DNA of 64,000 nucleotides, from contig NC_135236.1 in NCBI RefSeq assembly GCF_051348905.1, forward strand, positions 667,340,389 to 667,404,388, given 5' to 3'. Below the pieces are notes generated by a model that did not search any database, had not been told where the DNA came from, and saw only the letters and a program-made list of their open reading frames with translations. This DNA is from Ranitomeya variabilis (taxonomy: Eukaryota > Chordata > Amphibia > Anura > Dendrobatidae). Each line of letters opens with the position of its first letter. Position 1 is the stretch's first letter. A program made the translations under genes and the position numbers. Below are positions 56,984-64,000 of this stretch, one piece after another.

Positions 56984-57820
56984 TCAAGTGTCATCAGCAT
57001 GAGTAACGGAGGCACGTCTACGGTGGGAGCCCCGTTTCCTCTTTCCCAGCGACCCGGTGGGAGGGCTACCAGCACGGCGTGGGCCCCATAGGTCAGACGC
57101 AGTAAGGCGAGGCCAGTCTCCCAGTGTGACCATGGGTAAGCCCAGTGCAGCGGTGAAGTTCTGCAGATCTGATGGGGATCTCAAAATTATCAATCCTTTA
57201 TCACTGCATACTTGTAATTGAAATGGGTAACCCCAACTGTAGGGGATCTTATTTTCCCCCAGCACCTCCAGGAGGGGGCGCAGAGCCCTCCGTTTAGCCA
57301 GGGTGAAGCGTGAGAGGTCAGACAAGAGAAGGACATCAGACCTATTAAAGTCAATAGCATCGTGGTCCCTCGCCTTACGCATGATGTCATCCTTAGTTTG
57401 GAAGTAGTGAATCCTACAGATGACATCCCTCAGCTTAGATGTATCAGAATTCTTTGGGCCTAGCGAGCGGTGGGCTCTGTCAGTTTCAATGTGTTCAGTG
57501 GGTGACCTCCCTAAGAGAGAATTGAAAATGCCATGGAGGGCCGAGGAGAGGTCACGTGGGGTTACAGACTCAGGGATCCCACGGAGCCTGATATTATTCC
57601 TCCGGTTCCTGTCCTCAGAGTCCTCCAGCATATCTAGGACCACTTTGAAAGTCTCCGAGTGCAGGTCCAGAAGCTGCTGCTGACCCTGCAATTGTGAGGA
57701 AAGCGACTCCACTTTAGCTTCTAATGCAGAGACAGTGGTGGTAAGATGGGACACATCCTCCTTAAGGGACCCCACTTCACTCCTGCACACTACCTCCAGA
57801 CGCTGTATATAGCCCTCCAT
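56984..57820 (-). CDS. L1 ORF1 protein (RNA-binding)
   Basis: A 278-aa uninterrupted frame. The N-terminal heptad-rich coiled coil (about 1-75) contains VSHLTTTVSALEAKVESL, the RRM begins at RRNNIRLRGIPE (about 93), and the C-terminal domain includes RKARDHDAIDF and a basic tail. This is the trimeric nucleic-acid chaperone of L1 elements. It is open, but lies in a defective element 600 bp upstream of the ORF2 fragment. Confidence 0.8.
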   Translation of the reverse strand: MEGYIQRLEVVCRSEVGSLKEDVSHLTTTVSALEAKVESLSSQLQGQQQLLDLHSETFKVVLDMLEDSEDRNRRNNIRLRGIPESVTPRDLSSALHGIFNSLLGRSPTEHIETDRAHRSLGPKNSDTSKLRDVICRIHYFQTKDDIMRKARDHDAIDFNRSDVLLLSDLSRFTLAKRRALRPLLEVLGENKIPYSWGYPFQLQVCSDKGLIILRSPSDLQNFTAALGLPMVTLGDWPRLTASDLWGPRRAGSPPTGSLGKRKRGSHRRRASVTHADDT

Positions 57821-57991
57821 GTCAGCCTTTGTAGGGAAGGCACTTAGCTGCGCTCTCAGCTCAGGCAGTTATATAGTCATCAGAGCCCTGGGGCCTAACA
57901 GGAGCCTGTGTGGGGAGGCCATGAGATGCAGTGATGGTGGGCACAATGTCCTGGGGCGCTAGGCTGGGAGAAGCCCCTCTCTAATGTCTCC

Positions 57992-58769
57992 TGTTGTGAA
58001 CACTGTGTGAGTTCTCTGTTTTGTCTCCCTCTAGTGGCCTTTTTGTTTTACTGCGGCTCTTTGGCTGGAATCAGCTGTTTCGTCACTTGCTATTCAGGTT
58101 TGCTATTTAGCTCACCTGGATCATTATTCCTTGCCTGCTGTCAATGTCTTCAGTGCTATTTTGGAGCTCTCCTGCAGTCCTTCGTTCTCTGTCTCTTCAA
58201 GAGAAGCTTAGTTTTGCTTGGTTCATTTTTGACCATCAGTGGTCATATGTTTCTTGCTTTATTTTTGTTTCTTGTCCAGCTTGCTAATATGTGATTTCCT
58301 TGCTTGCTGGTAGCTCTAGGGGGCTGAGTTTCTCCCCTCACACCGTTAGTTGGTGTGGGGGTTCTTGTATTCTCAGTGTGGATATTTTGCATAGGGTTTT
58401 TTACTGACCGCACAGTTCCCTATCTGTCTTCTGCTATCTAGTATTAGTGGGCCTCATTTGCTGAATCTGTTTTCATTCTACGTTTGTGTTTTCCCCTTAC
58501 CTCACCGTTATTATTTGTTGGGGGCTTTTCTATATCTTTGGGGTGACTTCTCTTGAGGCAAGTGAGGTCTTACTTTCCCTCCAGGAGTAGATAGTTTCTC
58601 AGGCTGCGTCGAGACGTCCAGGAATTTAGGCACGTTCACCGGCTACTTTTAGTGTGTTGGTTAGGATCAGGTTTGCGTTCAGTCCAGTTACCACCTCCCT
58701 AGAGCTCGTGTCTATGTTCATAAACTTAGCTAGTCCGTTTTGTGATCCTCAGCCACTAGGATCATAACA
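57992..58769. mobile_element. Solo LTR inside the L1 5' UTR
   Basis: 778 bp from TGTTGTGAACACTG to GGATCATAACA, with GTCTCC on both sides (57986-57991, 58770-58775). TG...CA ends plus a short direct duplication mark a solo LTR. The family was not assigned between Gypsy and ERV. It inserted after the L1. A fossil. Confidence 0.65.
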
Positions 58770-59345
58770 GTCTCCCTGGTGGTAGTAGTGGGGGGCCCAT
58801 TTCAGTTTCCTGAGCCTGATAAGGGTGCAGTATAGGGGGAGACAGGTCCTCAGCCAGCTCTGCCTGTGACACGGTCTGTGCAGGGGGGGAGGGGCAGGTC
58901 ACAGTTCTCACCTCTCCCTTGCTCTGTGCTCAGCTCCCTCCTGTCAGCTTCTGTGGTGAGCGGCTGGTCCCTGGTGCAGCAGTTACTCGTCCTCTCTCCT
59001 GTATCTTCTCTGCTGTGGCCCCATTCTTCTGTGTGCCTGCAATCCCAGGTGGGGAGCTCCTGTGTGCATGCTGCTGCATGGAGGAGGAGGCACCTCCCCC
59101 CTCCACTATGGCTGAAGGAGCTGCTCTCTTTCCCGCGCTTCCAGACACCGACATTTGGTGATACTGGAGCCTGAGAGGCCCGCTGTGAGCTCCCTGGGTG
59201 CCCGACCTTGCTCTTCGATATCGGTGGGTGAGTGGAGCTGATGGTAGCTATATAATTGCTGCAGAGGCCTCAGGCACGCTGGAGCACAGGAGAGATGTGT
59301 GCTCACAGCTCCATGCCCAAGCCATGCCCCCTACAGAGGAATCCT

Positions 59346-60291
59346 GACAGTGTGCACAGCGCTCTATCACAATTCAGCGATCTGCAGTGTTGGAGTGACT
59401 ACGGGAATTTGTCTAGCACTCTGAAAATCATGTTGGAAACAAATTACATGTCGTCTTCAGAATTTATTCATATATTCTTCTCTAAACCTGTGTAAATATC
59501 GGTGTAGTGTATGTCAGTGTATTAATATACTCAGGTAATGCTGCCTTCTCTGGGACCAGCGACGTTTCGCTCCACTTCTCAGTGACGTCACCGCTCTGCA
59601 GAGTCTCCAGGTCACGCTGCGCTCTGTCTGACCCCAAAGTGAATATAAGTCTATGGAGCGAACGAACGAGGCGCATAACAAGGGTCCACAGACTCACATT
59701 GTAAAAGAGACTTCAAGCACAAAGTGAGGCGGAGAGTCTGAAGGGCGGTGATGTCACTGAGAAGAGGAGCAGAGCGGCGCTGGACACCGTAGAAGGCACT
59801 AAGCTCCCGAAATCTTAATCTGCGCATGCAACACATCCGGCAGCATTTTTCCTGAAGCCCAAAACAGGGAAATTAGTGGGAAGCAGACTCTGCTCACTGC
59901 CGATATCTTATGAAAGCCCAGGGCCCACAGCCTAGCACCCCTGGGTCACCTTCTCCATCCAGCCTGAGACCCGCAGCCTCCAATTGTCAGGACACCTTCT
60001 CCTCCCAGCCTGGGGCCCGCAGCATCGACCCACTCCTGTCACCACCCGCCTGTTGCTGCCACCGGTGACCCAGGTACATCACCGCTGACCCCCGTAAGCT
60101 AAAGTAAAATCGGACTATAAGATGCCCCACTATTTCATTTAAAAAAATGGTTTTCCTATTTTCCTCCACAAAATTTGGGGTGCATCTTATGGTCTCATGC
60201 GTCTTATAGTCTGCAAAATAAGGTAATATACTATGACTACAGAACCATCACATATTCTCCTATATACTGGATGTGTTGTACTATATGTACA
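59346..60291. other. Remaining 3' flank of unit D
   Basis: Corresponds to 19115-20360 without the fold-back of A/B. It contains the CRE pair (first TGACGTCA near 59582; the second is changed to TGATGTCA near 59750) and the GGACTATAAGATGC palindromic MITE (60107-60228). No gene. Confidence 0.5.
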
Positions 60292-61181
60292 TGTGGTGCC
60301 CCTAGGGGTATTTGCCACAAAAATAGTTATTGACACTAAATACAAATACTAAAATAGCAAGACTGCACTACCATCTCCGGCCAGAAGGGGGAGCTCCAGA
60401 GACTCCCCTTGATCTATTCTGGTCTGGGAAAAGGACTGGCAGTTGGGCTAAGGAGTTGAAAGTGAGAGGTCGTATAACTGAACTCCTAACAGCCCTATGA
60501 CGGATTATAGGCCCGTAATACCCATAGTAGGAAAAGAGGAATAGAGAAAAAGGACATTGTGAGAACCGGGTAGCAATAACCTCTACCCAGAATAGGCGCA
60601 GAGACGGATACCGGATCCGTGGCTATAATCATTATATATAATACAGTAACCGGAAGGAAGTGAGGTGATATAAGCTTCACCAGGGTAAGACGCAGCAACA
60701 GACACAGAGTTCAGCGGTACTCCCAGAGAGGGTAAGCCGACAAAAAGGACTCGGGTTGTCCGTCGAACCAGAGCACAGAAGAGACAGATTGGGTCGGCAG
60801 CCAGTTCACATACAGCAGCAGGGCCATACAGAAACTGCGCATAATAAGAGGTGGAAATCCTGACAGGCTCAAAGTAATTCAGAGTTCTTAAACAGACTCC
60901 GGTGACAGTATTGGTTGCAAATCCCTTTTTGTAGAAGTAAACTGGTTAAACGTTTCAGCGCCTCAGTCTTTCATTTGGACAATAGCCATCGATCCAGGAT
61001 CGGGGTCATCACAGCTGAGAGGACCTGCTGCTGATCAAGTAAGTGTCTGTTCCTTCATGATATCCCTTACATTGTGCATCGCCTGAGGCCACAGCACCGG
61101 GTCAAGCCACTAGTGACATCCCCCTCAAGAGACGGACCTCATTGATCTGGTGCTGGGTACCTCGGTCTCCCGGGCGTCACA
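60292..61181 (+). mobile_element. 5' LTR of a Ty3/Gypsy element
   Basis: An 890-bp LTR with TGTGGTGCCCC at the start and GGGCGTCACA at the end. It is followed two bases later by a primer-binding-site-like TGGCGTCACGAACAGG (61184). It shares the late GGTACC-type motif with the LTRs at 38319 and 48063. The 3' LTR lies beyond the window, so age from LTR divergence cannot be judged. Confidence 0.8.
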
Positions 61182-61603
61182 ACTGGCGTCACGAACAGGA
61201 TAGGGCCAGCCCGTACACCAGGTATTGTGTGCCGTAATTGGAGTTTGAAACTGAAAATTTGGATGAAAAATCTTGGAAATTGACTTTGTTAAAGAAAATC
61301 CTGTTCCCTATTGAAAACTATTGAAAGTGACTTTTCTCCATTGGTTATAATGGGGTAAAAATGGCCGCCATCCCCTGATGTAATCATCTCATAACCGTTA
61401 GGCAAAAAACTGTTAATCAAGCTACGTCATTACTCAAGCCCCAGTCTAACTGAAAAACTTCAAAATCCACCATCACAGAGCGTGCGGCAGTTAGAGGCAG
61501 CAGGGGGCGTGTCATTGTCATCCTGCTGCACAGAGGAACGAATCTACATTATCTAGACGGAAGCTGGGACCGGAGGGGTCTGGAGTAACTAAGGGGGTAC
61601 AGC

Positions 61604-62638
61604 ATGTCGCAGCACGGATACGCCGCAGCACCCGGCAACGCTAATGCAGCTGAAAGACAGAGTGTCGATAGAGAGCCCGGCAGCGCAGCAGTGCAAGGAG
61701 TGGCGCCCATCATGCCGGTGTTGATGCCATATACCCCGGGTGGCCCGTGGCTTCCAAAGTATGAAGGTGAACCTAATACCCTTGACGGTTTCAGGGAAAA
61801 GATGCTGACTCATTTTGGTATGTTCCCCGTGGGTGAAGCTCAGCGTGTTAGTCTCCTGATGATGCAGTTAAGTGGCCATGCTAAGCGAGAAGTCACGACA
61901 TGGGCAACTGATCTAAAAGGTACTGTTGAATGCATATTTGCTGGATTAAAAGCTACATTTGAAACCACTGCCAGCAGCAAAGCTAAAGTACGATTCTTTA
62001 ATTGCAAACAAAAAGCTAATGAGGGCGTGAGAGATTTTGCCTTAAACCTGCAGGAAGCCCTTAAATCACTTACACTGGCTGAACCCATTTTTAACACAGG
62101 AGCCGATAAACTGCTAAGAGATCAATTTATTGAGGGACTCTACACCCCTTCTCACCAGGGGCATGTGAGCATGCTTGTTTTTAAGAACCCTGAATTGACA
62201 TTTGCCCAATTAAAGGAGAGCGCTATACGTCTCCAGCTGGCAGAGGCACCTCGGGATCAGGATCTCACACAACCCATGGCAGATGCACTTCAGCAACGGG
62301 GAATGCCAGTGACATCAGCTACGTCCGGTGCCAGTGCTAAGTCCCTGGGGCCCATTACTAATGAGGCTCTTCAGCAAAAGCTTGACTCTTTAACTGATGT
62401 TGTTGCTTCAATGGCTAAAACCATGCAGGAGATGAGAGAACCCAATATGGAGTTGGCAAACCGTAGAGAGGATGTTCCATGGATGAGGTCCCGGAGATAC
62501 TCGACATGGAGAGGACGACCCCGTGACCGCTACCAACCAGATGGACAGCCCATTTGCCGCCGTTGCCAGCAGCCAGGCCACTTTGCACGAAATTGTGATT
62601 TAAACGGGAATCCCCTGGGAATGCGGGCCGCTTCGTAG
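61604..62638 (+). CDS. Gypsy gag (capsid/nucleocapsid)
   Basis: A 344-aa frame with retrotransposon gag features: WLPKYEGEPNTLDGF, LSGHAKREVTTW, FNCKQKANEGVRDFA, and near the C-terminus one CCHC zinc knuckle, CRRCQQPGHFARNC. It is the structural protein of the virus-like particle. It belongs to a transposable element, not to the host gene set. Confidence 0.85.
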   Translation: MSQHGYAAAPGNANAAERQSVDREPGSAAVQGVAPIMPVLMPYTPGGPWLPKYEGEPNTLDGFREKMLTHFGMFPVGEAQRVSLLMMQLSGHAKREVTTWATDLKGTVECIFAGLKATFETTASSKAKVRFFNCKQKANEGVRDFALNLQEALKSLTLAEPIFNTGADKLLRDQFIEGLYTPSHQGHVSMLVFKNPELTFAQLKESAIRLQLAEAPRDQDLTQPMADALQQRGMPVTSATSGASAKSLGPITNEALQQKLDSLTDVVASMAKTMQEMREPNMELANRREDVPWMRSRRYSTWRGRPRDRYQPDGQPICRRCQQPGHFARNCDLNGNPLGMRAAS

Positions 62639-62640
62639 GA

Positions 62641-64000
62641 ATGAATTTTCAAGGCCCAACACCCTGGCACGACAGGTACATCGGAGGACGACCCATCATC
62701 CCTATCGTGCTGGACGGAATTCCCCTCAACGCTTTGCTGGATACAGGTTCCCAGATTTCATCTATACCATATATCCTTTATAAGAGGTACTGGGCTGATG
62801 TAGATAATGATAAAGGGCCCTCTGATGTTGAACTAGATATATGGGCCAGTAATGGTAAGTTGGTACCGAAACTAGGATTCAGGGAGATGACCATAAAGAT
62901 TGGTAAAGCAGAATTGAAGAAACAGGGTATAATTGTTGTTGATGTTGACCGACAGAACTGTGAACCAACTGTATTGATAGGAATGAATGTGTTAGAGAAC
63001 TGCTTTTCCGAAGTTATTTATGTCTTACAACAAATTGCTGAAACTGCCCGATCCTGCCAGCACAGAGTTCTCCGGAGGGAAATAAAAGTATTAATGTTAA
63101 GGCAACAGATAGAAGTTGCAGGTGGAGAAATCGGCAGTGTGAGGGTGAGTGATCAAACGTCTATTGTAATCCCACCAAAATCAGAAATGCTGGTATGGTG
63201 TAGAGCGGCCATTGGTACTAAAGGTCGAGACTATCAAGCCTTAATAGAACCAGCGTACACCGACAGTAGGCCCACTTTACTCACGGCACGAGGGGTGGTC
63301 GAGGTACACCGGGGACGGGTGCCGGTACGACTTTTGAACTGTGGAGAGGAAGAGGTCACTTTGCCAAGGTACGCTACAGTGCCAAAGTTATATACTGTTG
63401 ACAACAATGCCATCACAACCGTTGAGCCATTAGAATCGACCTGTCAGGTGGAAAATAACGGCTCAGATGGAGAATCGGAGGATTGGTGCCAACAGCTAGA
63501 CGTGGGTGTAGATTCAACACCTACCCATCAAAGACAAGGGGTGTATAGATTAGTGACGGAATATGAACAGGTCTTCAGTAAACACCCATTGGACTTCGGA
63601 CGGATAGAAGGGGTGGAACATACAATCCCCACCGGTGACCATCCCCCGATAAAAGAAAGATATAGACCCATACCGCCCGCTCACTATCAATGCGCGAAGG
63701 ACATGCTGAGAGAGATGAAACAGGGCGGGGTAATAAGACATAGTTGTAGCCCTTGGGCGGCCCCTCTGGTGATTGTCAAAAAAAGGACGGAACCATGAGA
63801 ATGTGCGTAGACTACCGGCGGATTAATAACATCACCCATAAAGACGCCTATCCCTTGCCTAGGATAGAAGAGTCCTTGACTGCTTTGAAATCTGCTAATT
63901 ATTTTTCCACCTTAGACTTAACAAGCGGGTATTGGCAAGTCCCTGTGGCTGAGAGAGATAAAGAAAAAACGGCATTCACCACACCAATGGGTCTAAGCGA
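62641..64000 (+). mobile_element. Gypsy pol region (protease, reverse transcriptase start), partial
   Basis: Protease with the LLDTGSQISS active site, then the N-terminal reverse transcriptase with HTIPTGDHPPIKERYRPIP, YRRINNITHKDAYPLPRI and LDLTSGYWQVPV. Ty3/Gypsy elements commonly express pol by frameshift or readthrough after gag. The part visible looks nearly whole, with about one apparent break, and the element continues past the window end. It looks comparatively young. Confidence 0.8.

Larger units (their letters stand above)
56093..59332 (-). mobile_element. L1-type LINE, 3'-truncated, minus strand
   Basis: The 3.24-kb insertion is flanked by perfect 13-bp duplications ACAGAGGAATCCT (56080-56092, 59333-59345). 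Read on minus it has a GC-rich 5' UTR (interrupted by a solo LTR), ORF1, and only the first about 97 codons of ORF2. It then stops inside the endonuclease domain with no poly(A) tail. L1 copies normally lose the 5' end, so loss of the 3' end is unusual. Confidence 0.8.
45037..60291 (+). repeat. Tandem unit D of the TRIM array
   Basis: Unit D begins at CTAGAGGCGCCTGGAGATTC, the copy closest to the ADCK2 3' UTR here, and holds TRIM copy 4. It is enlarged by the Penelope/LTR complex (47183-52500) and by an L1 (56093-59332), and is cut at its 3' end by the Gypsy element at 60292. It lacks the 15-bp-flanked fold-back of A and B (empty site near 60227). Confidence 0.8.

Overview
The window looks like nuclear DNA of an anuran amphibian, probably a hyloid (neobatrachian) frog. 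The evidence is a vertebrate multi-exon gene with GT-AG introns and an anuran-style repeat load: AAAGGGGTTNTCC-type MITEs, an 86-bp minisatellite, Tc1 and mariner remnants, Penelope-like fold-backs, L1, and Ty3/Gypsy LTRs. The frog assignment rests on recalled repeat families, not on a database search.

Layout. Positions 1-5040 are repeats: interspersed families, an 86-bp minisatellite (1534-3010), a hAT MITE with an 8-bp target duplication (3222-3489) and a 950-bp polypurine tract. Positions 5041-12944 hold ADCK2, a mitochondrial UbiB-family atypical kinase. It has eight coding exons that join in phase to 613 codons, a CRE in the promoter, a 70-codon upstream ORF and a poly(A) signal. Its sixth intron carries a decayed mobile-element gene.

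From 12857 to about 60291 the window is a four-unit head-to-tail array (A-D). Each unit starts with a copy of the ADCK2 3' UTR tail, followed by a mariner fragment, a Tc1-like right end holding a fold-back element, one intact single-exon TRIM gene (RING, two B-boxes, coiled coil, PRY/SPRY; 534-535 aa) and a shared 3' flank. The TRIM genes lie at 16189, 24827, 33523 and 53113, all on +. Units A and B are the most recent duplicates and share an insertion that D lacks. Units C and D were enlarged by later insertions: a solo LTR holding a hAT element, a Penelope-like copy with a GIY-YIG endonuclease ORF, another LTR holding a long-TIR fold-back full of 21-bp minisatellite, and a 3'-truncated L1 with its own solo LTR. 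From 60292 a Ty3/Gypsy element (LTR, primer site, gag, pol start) runs off the window.

How it fits together. The TRIM genes resemble the TRIM25 class of RING ubiquitin ligases, many of which act in innate antiviral defence. Their RING and B-boxes are nearly constant, while the coiled-coil start and the SPRY loops differ, as expected if copies diverge in target recognition. The most unusual signals are the ADCK2 3' UTR marking every unit junction, and at least five independent fold-back elements carrying a hammerhead-ribozyme-like GAAAC core, one of them fixed upstream of every TRIM copy.
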